From the NCBI GenBank assembly GCA_900770835.1, contig CAAGLQ010000077.1:1-29058 (forward strand): 29,058 nt of DNA, given 5' to 3'. This document shows positions 6,225 through 13,998 of this stretch, in pieces (position 1 is the first letter of the stretch; each line of letters starts with the position of its first letter). The stretch is from an uncultured Parabacteroides sp. (GTDB taxonomy: Bacteria; Bacteroidota; Bacteroidia; Bacteroidales; Tannerellaceae). The position numbers were made by a program, and so were the translations under genes. The notes under the pieces were generated by a model. The model was not told the DNA's origin, searched no databases, and was given only the letters and a program-made list of their open reading frames with translations.

Positions 6225-7498
6225 GGGTGAGTATAGTCAACATAGGATGTTTCAAAAATCTCGTGGATTGTGAACTGTTAATGTGGCAGCTTAGAAGTTC
6301 GGGAGTCGAGGTCACTTTCGGGCAGGCCAACATTAACGCAGACATTGTCGTAATCAACACTTGCGGCTTTATCTCAGACGCAGAAAAAGATTCATTGTCT
6401 GAGATCAACAAATATGTCAAGCTCAAGCGCCAAGGCGCCATAGGCCAAATATGGGTTATGGGATGCTATGGCGAAAAGATGAAAACAACCATTCTCAAGA
6501 CTATTCCCGACGTAGACAAGGTGTACGGCAATTTCAATTGGCATAACATTGTAAGAGACATTAGCAGTCATGAATGGATAGAGAGCGAAAGCCGGATCAT
6601 ATCTACTCCTAAGCATTATGCTTATATCAAAATCTCAGACGGCTGCAACATGCCTTGCTCATATTGTATTAAGCCAATACTCAATGGAGCATTAAAATCC
6701 AGACCCATTGAGGCAATTGTAAAAGAATGCGAGATGCTTGCCAAGTCGGGAGTAAAGGAGCTACAAATTGTATCCCAGAATACTACGGAATATGGTCGCG
6801 ACTTATACAAAAAACAAAGAATATCCCAACTCATTGAAAGGTTGTCAGATATTGAAGGTATTGAATGGATAAGATTGCATTATGCCTATCCCGTTAATTT
6901 CCCGAGAAATTTGCTTGATGTAATCTCGTCTAAAAAGAATGTATGCAACTATATCGACATGGCCATACAGCATTGCAATGAAGAAATGCTGCGCAAGATG
7001 AGACGCGCCATGTCAAAAGACCGTCTTGTAGGTTTGCTTGACGAAATAAAGTCAAGAGGCATCTCTATACGAACCACTGTCATGACTGGACATCCGGGAG
7101 AAACCGAGGAGATGTATCAAGAATTAAAGGATTTTGTATCGGACAGACAATTTGACAGGATGGGGGTTTTCCCTTATTCGCATGAACCCTTATCCTACAG
7201 CGGCATCCATTACACCGATGAAATACCCGAAAGCATCAAACGTAAGCGCGCACTTGAGTTGATGGCCATACAAAAAGACATCTACACCCGGCATAACTCC
7301 GAAATGGTTGGCAAAAACCTCAAAGTGATAATAGATGGTCAAAACTCCAATGGCGATTACATTGGACGTCCAGAAAACAGCACCCCTATGGCAGACCCCA
7401 AGATAATAATCAAGTCGTCTGGTCCTCTCGCTGTAGGTATTTTTTATAATACACTCATCACCCGTAGTTTGGGTAAAGACATGGAGGGAATAATATGA
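6221..7498 (+). CDS. RimO-like radical SAM methylthiotransferase (MTTase 2)
   Basis: 425 residues. RimO-type signatures run in order: IGCFKNLVDCE (C10), INTCGFISDAEKDSL (C48), MGCYGE (C82), then YAYIKISDGCNMPCSYC with C142/C146/C149 and KSRPIEAIVKE, GHPGETEE, and a C-terminal TRAM domain with YIGRPENSTPMADPKIII. All six cluster cysteines are present. RimO transfers a methylthio group to the beta carbon of an aspartate in ribosomal protein S12, so it is the peptide-modifying branch of the family. The putative precursor core carries Asp34 and Asp39, making beta-methylthio-Asp a specific prediction. Start and stop overlap neighbours by 4 nt (ATGA) on both sides. Whether it replaces or is distinct from the host RimO cannot be told from this window. 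Confidence 0.87.
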   Translation: MRVSIVNIGCFKNLVDCELLMWQLRSSGVEVTFGQANINADIVVINTCGFISDAEKDSLSEINKYVKLKRQGAIGQIWVMGCYGEKMKTTILKTIPDVDKVYGNFNWHNIVRDISSHEWIESESRIISTPKHYAYIKISDGCNMPCSYCIKPILNGALKSRPIEAIVKECEMLAKSGVKELQIVSQNTTEYGRDLYKKQRISQLIERLSDIEGIEWIRLHYAYPVNFPRNLLDVISSKKNVCNYIDMAIQHCNEEMLRKMRRAMSKDRLVGLLDEIKSRGISIRTTVMTGHPGETEEMYQELKDFVSDRQFDRMGVFPYSHEPLSYSGIHYTDEIPESIKRKRALELMAIQKDIYTRHNSEMVGKNLKVIIDGQNSNGDYIGRPENSTPMADPKIIIKSSGPLAVGIFYNTLITRSLGKDMEGII

Positions 7499-8775
7499 CT
7501 CTTTCGGAATCCAACATATATGTCAGAGAACTGAGCACAGATAGATATTTGATTTATCTCCCACTTGCAAGACATGCAACGATCATGACGAGAGAACAAA
7601 TGTTGCTGTTGGAAGAGTGCTGCGAAAAGGATGAATTGGAGCATTTCCCCGATTCTGAATTGACAAACTATTTAGGCAAGAATCTGATTTCTCCCAAAAA
7701 TCTATTCTTGACTAACCACAACATCGACGGCATTACCAATATGATGATACTGCCCAACAATATATGTAATTTTAAATGCACATATTGTTATTCAGCCCAG
7801 GGGCGCAGTGGCAAGACTATTGACATCAACTCGTTAAAGACGGCAATAAATTATTTCCTCAACAGACCACAGACTCAAGGAAGACGACTTACAATATCTA
7901 TTCTTGGAGGTGGAGAACCACTCCTTTCATGGCCTCTTCTGGCAGAGGCTCTTGACTATGCCTTTAGTGTCGCAGACAAACGCAGGCAGTCACTTCCAGT
8001 ATCAATTGTAACCAATGGTTCCATATTCTCGCCTGACATTGCCAACTATATGAAAACACACAACGTAAGCCTCAGCGTGTCTTTTGATATACTGCCTGAA
8101 ATACAAAACAGTCAAAGAGGGCATTACGAAACTGTCAAGTCAAACATAAATAAATTTGCCGAAGCTGGCATTGATATAGCGTTCAACACTGTTATTACAC
8201 TTGAAAACGTAGACCGCATGAATGATATGCTAAATGCAATGGCCACAGACACACCAAAAGTTAAAAAGGTCTCTTTCAAATCACTAATCTCCAACAGCTA
8301 TTTCTCTTCCTCTGCAGAAAGGATGCATTATTATCGACATTTCGTCGACAACTTCTTCGAAGCACTGGACAAGGCAAAAGAATATGGGATATGGCTGACA
8401 TCACCCTATCTGAACAATGCCATGTGCGTGAGCGACCGCTTCTGTCCAGGCAAATTTGTCGTCACCTCAGACGGTGACATCTCTATCTGCCACTGCGTAG
8501 GGTCACGGAAGGACAGTCTTTATGACAAATTCATTTATGGTCATATATCTGAAGACGGGGAAATAGAAATAGACAACGAGAAATTGGAACTTATCCTTTC
8601 ACATGACCACAACCGAAACGAAAGATGTCGTGATTGCATTGCCCACTGGCATTGTGCGGGCGGTTGCTATGCAGATAATTCGACCATCGGCGACAATCAT
8701 GACGCACAAGATGCATACTGCGAATCCATGAGATATTTCATTGAGCGTTACATCAAAAAATACATATTGCAATGA
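7495..8775 (+). CDS. Radical SAM/SPASM peptide maturase 2
   Basis: 426 residues. An N-terminal domain of about 85 residues precedes C91-x3-C95-x2-C98 (NNICNFKCTYCYSAQGRSG). LGGGEP (137-142) is the SAM-binding motif. The C-terminal SPASM domain shows C311, C317, C332, C334, and then C378-x2-C381-x5-C387-x3-C391 with C409, matching the full ligand set for auxiliary clusters. It is clearly divergent from maturase 1, so the two are probably not redundant; the YSAQGR continuation after the third Cys differs from the YEQ of maturase 1. It overlaps the RimO-like gene and the M42 gene by 4 nt. I infer a second crosslinking or epimerising step on the same peptide. The exact reaction is unknown. Confidence 0.88.
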   Translation: MTLSESNIYVRELSTDRYLIYLPLARHATIMTREQMLLLEECCEKDELEHFPDSELTNYLGKNLISPKNLFLTNHNIDGITNMMILPNNICNFKCTYCYSAQGRSGKTIDINSLKTAINYFLNRPQTQGRRLTISILGGGEPLLSWPLLAEALDYAFSVADKRRQSLPVSIVTNGSIFSPDIANYMKTHNVSLSVSFDILPEIQNSQRGHYETVKSNINKFAEAGIDIAFNTVITLENVDRMNDMLNAMATDTPKVKKVSFKSLISNSYFSSSAERMHYYRHFVDNFFEALDKAKEYGIWLTSPYLNNAMCVSDRFCPGKFVVTSDGDISICHCVGSRKDSLYDKFIYGHISEDGEIEIDNEKLELILSHDHNRNERCRDCIAHWHCAGGCYADNSTIGDNHDAQDAYCESMRYFIERYIKKYILQ

Positions 8776-9821
8776 TGGATACAGACTTTCTTCTTCAGAT
8801 TCTCAATATCTCAGGTGTAAGTGGCAACGAGATGCAAGCCACAGAACTTTGCAGGAAATATATGCCAAGCCAATGCCAAATACGCCAAGATGTGTTAGGC
8901 AACATGATGGTGGTTATTCCTGGCAATGGCAAATTGCAAAAGTGTGACCACACAGCACACATCCTTGTTGATGCGCACATTGACGAAATAGGACTGCAAG
9001 TAACTTATATAGACAACGACGGATACATTTTTGTCCGCACATGTGGCGGTGTTGACATAGCATCGCTGATAGGATTATTCGTCGAAATACAGTGTAGCGG
9101 TGGCGAAACGGTTAAAGGCATTATCGGACGAAAACCAGTACACCTGATGAAGGGAGATGAAAAGGGCAAGGTTCCAGAAATTGATGGAATATGGATAGAC
9201 ACCGGTCTCAACGGTGAGGAGGTGAAAGAAAAGGTCAGCATAGGCGATTATATCACCACCACTCCCAATGCAACTATATTGGGCAACAGACGCATAGCTT
9301 CCAAGGCCATTGACAACAGGGTTGGAGTCTTTATTCTTACACAACTTGCACATGACTTGTATGGCAATGTAGACAAAGACGTGACTTTGGCTTTCACCAC
9401 ACAAGAAGAATTGGGATGCAAAGGTGCTGCAGTGTCAGCCTTTGGTAAGAAATTCGACTATGTAGTATGTTTAGATGCCGCCTTCTCTTCAGACGTGCCG
9501 GATGTGTCACCACGATTAGTCGGTGACGTAAGACTGGGTGCAGGTCCGGTAATATATCGCAATGGAGATACAAGTCCTGATTTTTTTGAGTATATCACAG
9601 ACGTAGCCCGACAACACGACATCAAAATTCAGATATCAGCCAACTATGCGGCATCAGGCGGCACCAACACCCGAAATCTGCAACTCTCTGGATGTGGACA
9701 AAAAACAGCCACCATTGGCTATGCCGTGCGATATATGCATACACCAGTAAGCATGGCTGACCTAAACGACATAGAGAATACAATCAAACTACTTTACTAC
9801 ATAATAAACGCAAACGGATAA
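8772..9821 (+). CDS. M42-family dinuclear-zinc aminopeptidase
   Basis: 349 residues, full length for M42 (glutamyl aminopeptidase/endoglucanase-like TET proteins). The active site is complete: H69 and D71 (DAHIDEIG), D181 (ASKAIDNRVG), general base E212 and ligand E213... within TTQEELG (E212/E213), D235 (VCLDAAFSSD) and H323 (VRYMHTP). Family members form cytosolic dodecamers that degrade short peptides from the N-terminus. Coupled by ATGA to the maturase upstream and by TAATG to MTTase 3 downstream, it is probably the peptidase that removes or trims the leader of the modified peptide. An aminopeptidase rather than a Cys-protease/ABC exporter suggests stepwise trimming in the cytosol, as in cofactor peptides. 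That assignment is inference; the family call is firm. Confidence 0.92.
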   Translation: MMDTDFLLQILNISGVSGNEMQATELCRKYMPSQCQIRQDVLGNMMVVIPGNGKLQKCDHTAHILVDAHIDEIGLQVTYIDNDGYIFVRTCGGVDIASLIGLFVEIQCSGGETVKGIIGRKPVHLMKGDEKGKVPEIDGIWIDTGLNGEEVKEKVSIGDYITTTPNATILGNRRIASKAIDNRVGVFILTQLAHDLYGNVDKDVTLAFTTQEELGCKGAAVSAFGKKFDYVVCLDAAFSSDVPDVSPRLVGDVRLGAGPVIYRNGDTSPDFFEYITDVARQHDIKIQISANYAASGGTNTRNLQLSGCGQKTATIGYAVRYMHTPVSMADLNDIENTIKLLYYIINANG

Positions 9822-11071
9822 TGAAGGTTTATATACATACAAACGGATGTGCGGTTCTGAAACACGAAACCGAGCGAATAGCCACATTCTTCAATCATAA
9901 CAATGTGGAGATTACAGACAGCCCTGAAGAGGGAGATATTGTTATCATGACTTGCTGCGGAGTAACGCACAACGAAGAGAATCAAGCCATTGACATCATA
10001 CTCGAATTGTCACGCCGTAAGCGTGAGGATGCAAAGTTGATAATCAGCGGCTGTCTGCCATCTTTCGCCTGCGAACGCATACTGCAAACCGCACCAGAGG
10101 CTACACTCTTGACATACGCCCAACTGAGTGATTTGGACAATATAGTCAACGCCACAACAAAATGGGGCGATGTGTACTACAACCACGGACACATGATGAA
10201 GCAAGAAGAGCATCGTGATGACACTATCAAGACTACCGGCGCAGACTACGACCTACAACTTGCCCAGACCGTTGATTTCGCCAATAAGACAAGAAACTGT
10301 GTCAAGCAATACGAACTATGCACATTGCGCAAATATATATGGCAGGACGAGGTTGTATATCAGGTCAAGGTGGCATACGGCTGCCCCGGTCAATGCAGTT
10401 ATTGCGCCACAAAGCTTGCTATCGGAAATTTCAAGAGCGTGCCGAAGTCATTGGTGCTAAAACAATTCAGAGAGGGTGTCAGTGCCGGGTTCAGCCGTTT
10501 CTCACTCATGGGAGACGAAATCGGATGCTATGGTGCAGACTTCGGAGAAAACATTGTTATGTTGCTTGACGACATATATGCAATAAGCAAAGACATAACG
10601 GTTTCCATACGTTATATCCATCCTGACATCTTCGTACGCCATTACAATGGGTTGAAACCATATCTCATCAACGGTTTTATAGATTTCTTCTGTTGCGCCA
10701 TTCAGTCCGGCAGTCCGAAAATGCTGGCAGCAATGAACCGTAACCCAAATATCGAACCTTTTATTCAGTGTATGGAAGACCTTAAGCTTGAAGGATGCAA
10801 AGTGAACAAACATACACAAATTCTTGTTGGATATCCCGGTGAGACAGAAGGAGATATGTGGCAAACACTGCAAGCCCTCATCCGTTGCGATTTTGACCAT
10901 ATAAACATAAATAAGTTCAGCCGACGTCGGGGAACTCCAGCTTACGAATTGGCGGAAACTGTGACAGAAGAAGAAAAGATAGCCCGTTGCTCCTTGATTC
11001 GTAAAATTATGTTCATGGACAAGAAGGCCAAACTTTATGATGCTATAAAAACAAGCTATTTTCATGATTAA
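9821..11071 (+). CDS. Divergent radical SAM methylthiotransferase (MTTase 3), no TRAM domain
   Basis: 416 residues. The UPF0004-type N-terminal domain has C10 (HTNGCAVLKHETER), C45/C46 (MTCCGVTHNEENQ) and C78 (ISGCLPSF). The radical SAM motif C188-x3-C192-x2-C195 (YGCPGQCSYCATKLAIGNFKS) is followed by AIQSGSP and VGYPGETEGD. It differs from MiaB and RimO in two ways: about 35-40 extra residues lie between the N-terminal and radical SAM domains, and it ends near residue 416 in a basic helix without a recognisable TRAM domain. Because TRAM contributes to substrate binding in the tRNA/ribosome enzymes, its absence fits a different substrate. It overlaps the M42 gene by one base and is the last gene of the operon. 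No terminator hairpin is obvious after it. Confidence 0.82.
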   Translation: MKVYIHTNGCAVLKHETERIATFFNHNNVEITDSPEEGDIVIMTCCGVTHNEENQAIDIILELSRRKREDAKLIISGCLPSFACERILQTAPEATLLTYAQLSDLDNIVNATTKWGDVYYNHGHMMKQEEHRDDTIKTTGADYDLQLAQTVDFANKTRNCVKQYELCTLRKYIWQDEVVYQVKVAYGCPGQCSYCATKLAIGNFKSVPKSLVLKQFREGVSAGFSRFSLMGDEIGCYGADFGENIVMLLDDIYAISKDITVSIRYIHPDIFVRHYNGLKPYLINGFIDFFCCAIQSGSPKMLAAMNRNPNIEPFIQCMEDLKLEGCKVNKHTQILVGYPGETEGDMWQTLQALIRCDFDHININKFSRRRGTPAYELAETVTEEEKIARCSLIRKIMFMDKKAKLYDAIKTSYFHD

Positions 11072-11426
11072 AACAGAATATATAGAAACCATCATGGGCT
11101 CTATTTCGTTTATTATTCTATTTATACACGAAATACTAAACGTCTGTAATCCTGTGTCATATACTGAGTATAGCACCAAGCTGTCTGACTTCCACATTCG
11201 GTTGCCTTTCAGGCCTCCTCCTTCTCGCTCGGGATAGACTGGAGCAAGCTCTGCTCTCCTCTCACTCGTCTGTCGCTTCCGTGTCACTGGCACAAATATA
11301 ACCAAATCGTAAAGGAACTGCGCTGTCATTTCTTGGAGAAGAAAGCGTAGCTCTATATCTTGGAGAGATATTCCACAGACCTCGTAAGGAAAAACTGATC
11401 TGGAATACCGTGGAGCATACGAGGAA

Positions 11427-11648
11427 ATGTATGTCATTTATCTGGCAGAGCAGATAGATAGTATGCGCCACTTGTTGGAAAGTAAGGAAACTTTGCTTCG
11501 CTGCATTGTGTAGGCATTGGAGGAACAGGAAAACTTGAACCAGAGGATTGCCGAGCGCGTACTCGTCATTGCGTGGCAAAGCGTGCAGGAACAGCCGCTG
11601 AAGCCGAAGCGAAAAGATTTCCTCGGTTTGTCCAGCAAGAAAGAATAG
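11427..11648 (+). pseudogene. Small gene with an in-frame stop
   Basis: Reading from ATG 11427, 28 codons (YLAEQIDSMRHLLESKETLL...) end at TAG 11511-11513. The same frame then continues for 44 codons (ALEEQENLNQRIAERVLVIA...), ending KPKRKDFLGLSSKKE at TAG 11646-11648. The two parts read as one continuous amphipathic coiled-coil-like protein with a basic tail. A single base change (CAG to TAG) would explain the stop. I do not recognise the family; the context suggests a conjugative-element protein. Confidence 0.5.
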
Positions 11649-11658
11649 CTAAAGCCAA

Positions 11659-12124
11659 CTGCCACAACCAATATGCTATATTGTGTTGGACCACAAGGAG
11701 AGATTTCAGCGCAATAAGCTCAAAGCCACCATTTGTCGGAATAAGCAGACAGCCTCGCTGCGAGGAATGGCGAACAAAATCGCTTACTACAATTGCTTAT
11801 CGGACAAATGGACATGAAAGTACAAGACGGCTTGTAAAAGCATGAGGCTGAAATAACTGCCATGCATGAACGATCATTCCTGCCAATCGGAGGATTGACG
11901 GGCTGTCCTCCATGCCAAATGCAACATTGATAAGCGAGGATGATTTAGAACTGCACACAGAATACCTAATTTTTACCATCTTTGCGCTCGAAGGCAACAA
12001 ACAGGAAAATGTGCGTATCTGCCGTGTATTGGAACAGGCAAATGGCAGCAGGAGTAACCATCCGTCTGTTGGGCATCGGATGTTCAGCGTTCTATCGAAA
12101 GATCAGGATTATGGGATGCTGTAA
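11659..12124 (+). pseudogene. Fragmented reading frames, element remnant
   Basis: One frame is open from 11659 to TGA 11815-11817 and contains DHKERFQRNKLKATICRNKQ. Another runs from ATG 11912 to 12124 with DDLELHTEYLIFTIFALEGN. Between them the sequence is interrupted in all plus frames. Base composition resembles coding DNA, but no frame is long enough for a normal gene. I do not recognise the original product. Confidence 0.3.
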
Positions 12125-12143
12125 ACCTCGTGGTTGAATTTTT

Positions 12144-12216
12144 TTATCTTCTGCAAAAATCTTATCTGCAATATAATGTATTTCGGATTTTTATTCTTAT
12201 TTTTGCAATAAGATAA
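12144..12216. repeat. Imperfect inverted repeat, AT-rich
   Basis: TTATCTTCTGCAAAAAT (12144-12160) is nearly the reverse complement of 12199-12216 (TTATCTTATTGCAAAAAT), with one mismatch and one inserted base. The spacing is about 38 bp. It may be a recombination or regulatory site, or the edge of inserted DNA near the truncated integrase. Weak evidence only. Confidence 0.3.
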
Positions 12217-12300
12217 AGCGTTCTTTTAATTAGTTGCAAAACAATACAGAATAAAGAACTTCGCTCGTTTCTAAATCGTTACCTGTCAAGAAACGAATCT

Positions 12301-13338
12301 TTACAAACTGCTTAAATTCAGTAATAAAGATGATTCAGCATGTCTTCTGCAGTGGCTTGTCAGCGTCTTGCGGATGCCGGCGTAGTGCGTGGCCAGCTTT
12401 AGGTAGTCGTTGTACTTCTGGTTGCTTATGATGGGCAGCCTCCAGTCGTAGCGGTCAAGTATCTCCAGCGCCGACGGGAGCAGCACCACGGTATAATCCT
12501 CCCCAGTCTTGACACGCCTGCCGTTGATCAGCATTCGGCCTCCACCTATGTCTGTGGCCGACCGACCCATGTCGAGCGTGGCCATGTCGGCGTAGCTAAG
12601 GCCTGTCACGCACTGGAAGACGAACAGGTCACGAACACGGGACACCTTTTGATCCGGTATCTCCGCCTTCTTCAACCTGTCAAGCTCCTCCACGGTGAGC
12701 GTCACACGCTCAGCAGACCGCCCACGCTTGACACGGATAATCCTGTAGGGATTGGCGCTCTCGTCCATCAGCCCGAAGCGTATGGCCTCGTTGATGTATG
12801 CCTTTATGATCTTGTGGTAGTTGTACACCGTCGTCTCCTTCATCCTCTTCGACCGCAGCCAGTCGTCGAGAGACCGTATGTTCTGCGGCGTGAGATCGTC
12901 GAACAGGAACAGCCGCCCGTACTCCCCTATCGCCGACAGGGCCACCTTGTGATGCTTCAGCGTCCCGCTGGTCACGTCCCTCCTGTTGTCTATCCGCTCC
13001 TGCATGAAGGCCACGAAGCTTCCGCTCTCGCTCGATCCGGCTTTCAGCACCCGGTCGAGCCCCTGGAAGTCGAACTGCCTGCCGTGGCGTATGAGGTCGT
13101 TAACGTAGCCCGTCGCTATCCCCATCAAGGCCATCAGCCGCTCGTTGACCTGCGTGCTGCCGAGGAATCCGGCAGCCATCGCCCCCGGCTTCCAATGTTT
13201 CTTGAGCAGCTTCACGCCCGTTCCGTACCACTTGCGTTTTCCGTCGTGATAGACCTCCAACTGTACCAATCCTTTTCTGTCCTTGTCGTTCGACACGTGC
13301 TTACGGTCGAAAACCAACCTGATAACTGGGTATCCCAT
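12301..13338 (-). CDS. Tyrosine integrase, C-terminally truncated
   Basis: 345 residues against about 400 for the family. The Arm-binding and SAM-like N-terminal domains are present (MGYPVIRLVFDRKHV through about residue 200). The catalytic domain keeps CVTGLSYADM, where Ser replaces the usual first Arg as in IntDOT-like enzymes, the beta-strand Lys region (GRRVKTGEDY) and the HxxR motif in LTSHCRRHAESSLLLN. The frame then ends, so the LGH motif and the tyrosine nucleophile, roughly the last 50-60 residues, are missing. The enzyme cannot catalyse strand exchange. It starts 270 bp from the 3' end of tRNA-Arg, which marks it as the integrase of an element that once inserted there. It is visibly GC-richer than the peptide operon. 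The truncation marks a deletion or later insertion near 12300. Confidence 0.85.
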   Translation of the reverse strand: MGYPVIRLVFDRKHVSNDKDRKGLVQLEVYHDGKRKWYGTGVKLLKKHWKPGAMAAGFLGSTQVNERLMALMGIATGYVNDLIRHGRQFDFQGLDRVLKAGSSESGSFVAFMQERIDNRRDVTSGTLKHHKVALSAIGEYGRLFLFDDLTPQNIRSLDDWLRSKRMKETTVYNYHKIIKAYINEAIRFGLMDESANPYRIIRVKRGRSAERVTLTVEELDRLKKAEIPDQKVSRVRDLFVFQCVTGLSYADMATLDMGRSATDIGGGRMLINGRRVKTGEDYTVVLLPSALEILDRYDWRLPIISNQKYNDYLKLATHYAGIRKTLTSHCRRHAESSLLLNLSSL

Positions 13339-13407
13339 GTTAATAATACGTAAATTATGGCTCGTGGCGGCCTCGAAAGCGGGAAATTGGCCGTATCTCC
13401 AGGAATC

Positions 13408-13448
13408 GGTATCAAGAAGTCTTGATTGGTATCAAAGGCCGGTATCAA
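13408..13448 (+). repeat. Three direct copies of GGTATCAA
   Basis: GGTATCAA occurs at 13408-13415, 13428-13435 and 13441-13448, between the integrase start and the tRNA gene. Short direct repeats here are typical of integrase arm-type binding sites flanking an attachment site. The function is inferred. Confidence 0.45.
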
Positions 13449-13568
13449 AACACCGTTTTTTGCCGTCTTTTACCGTCACGAACCGTGTTAATGAATCTTG
13501 AAAATTATCTCGATTCGTGCGTTTGGATACCTATGAGAGTCAAATTGTTACAGGTAAGCAACTGATTA

Positions 13569-13603
13569 TAAAAAAAGAAAGGGACTCGCCATTGAGACCC
13601 TTT
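13569..13603 (-). terminator. Intrinsic terminator of tRNA-Arg
   Basis: On the minus strand a stem AAAGGGTCTC/GAGTCCCTTT (13594-13603 with 13578-13587, one mismatch, 6-nt loop) is followed by C and a run of seven T (complement of 13570-13576). It starts 5 bp beyond the 3' end of the tRNA. Confidence 0.75.
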
Positions 13604-13607
13604 TCCG

Positions 13608-13681
13608 TGATCAGGCTGGGATTCGAACCCAGGACCCACAGCTTAGAAGGCTGTTGCTCTATCCAGCTGAGCTACCTGACC
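13608..13681 (-). tRNA. tRNA-Arg (anticodon TCT)
   Basis: 74 nt without encoded CCA. Acceptor stem GGTCAGG pairs with CCTGATC (one G-U), with discriminator A. D arm AGCTCAGCTGGATAGAGC; anticodon stem ACAGC/GCTGT around loop CTTCTAA giving anticodon TCT; T arm CTGGG-TTCGAAT-CCCAG. All four arms are canonical. It reads AGA codons. Its 3' end faces the truncated integrase, so it served as attachment site for an integrative element. No second copy of the 3' end is visible in the window. Confidence 0.95.
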
Positions 13682-13698
13682 ATCCTCATTTTCCGACG

Positions 13699-13729
13699 CA
13701 AAGGTAGAAATTTTTCCTTAAAGGACAAA
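13699..13729 (-). promoter_or_regulatory. Promoter of tRNA-Arg
   Basis: Minus strand TTTG (complement of 13726-13729), 19 nt, TACCTTTG (complement of 13699-13706). This matches the Bacteroidales primary-sigma consensus exactly, with the -7 box ending 17 bp before the tRNA. Confidence 0.85.
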
Positions 13730-13998
13730 TATTGGAGGTGCTTTTTTAGTTTGAATAACATTCTCGGTGATTTTTTTATCCAGTTATCTATTATTCTGAA
13801 ATTTTAAATGTTATAAAGAGTGTTTGTATGTTAATTAGAGCTAATCATTGTGTGATTTGTGTTGGAAAATATGTTGCATAACACAAAATCCCTAAATTTG
13901 CAATGTGTTTTTCATGGTATTAGATTTAAGGTAAACAATTGGAGATTGGCTGTCCGTGATGGATGGCTTTTTTCATTTATAGGGGGGGGAGGATGCGA
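13730..13998. other. AT-rich intergenic region with hairpins, no gene
   Basis: I see no coding potential. A hairpin GATTTGTGTT/AACACAAAATC (about 13855-13864/13881-13891) lies in the middle. A second, wobble-rich stem (13948-13955/13961-13968) is followed by TTTTTT on the plus strand and could act as a terminator towards the GNAT gene's 3' end. Confidence 0.4.

Larger units (their letters stand above)
11072..12300. other. Decayed accessory DNA after the operon
   Basis: No intact gene of recognisable family in 1.2 kb. A 47-codon frame at 11094-11237 is Pro/Ser/Arg-rich at its end and unconvincing. From about 11390 to 12124 plausible plus-strand protein fragments change frame and hit stops, as in degenerated conjugative-element genes. 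12125-12300 is very AT-rich and contains imperfect inverted repeats. The region separates the peptide operon from the truncated tRNA-linked integrase. Confidence 0.6.

Noticed and set aside
4917..7498. The MiaB- and RimO-like genes as the ordinary housekeeping miaB and rimO
   Set aside because: They overlap peptide-maturase genes in a cassette inside element DNA, carry divergent motifs, and are joined by a third MTTase. Not fully excluded without the rest of the genome.
10502..11437. Long minus-strand ORF (311 codons) across the end of MTTase 3
   Set aside because: Most of it is antisense to a clear radical SAM gene and the rest crosses decayed DNA; no domain is recognisable.
12649..13353. 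Plus-strand ORF of 234 codons opposite the truncated integrase
   Set aside because: It is the antisense frame of a clear tyrosine recombinase; its Pro/Arg/Val-rich composition is typical of a GC-rich shadow.
13408..13448. The GGTATCAA repeats as a CRISPR array
   Set aside because: Repeats are only 8 bp with spacings of 12 and 5 bp, and there are no cas genes; no CRISPR-like array is present in the window.
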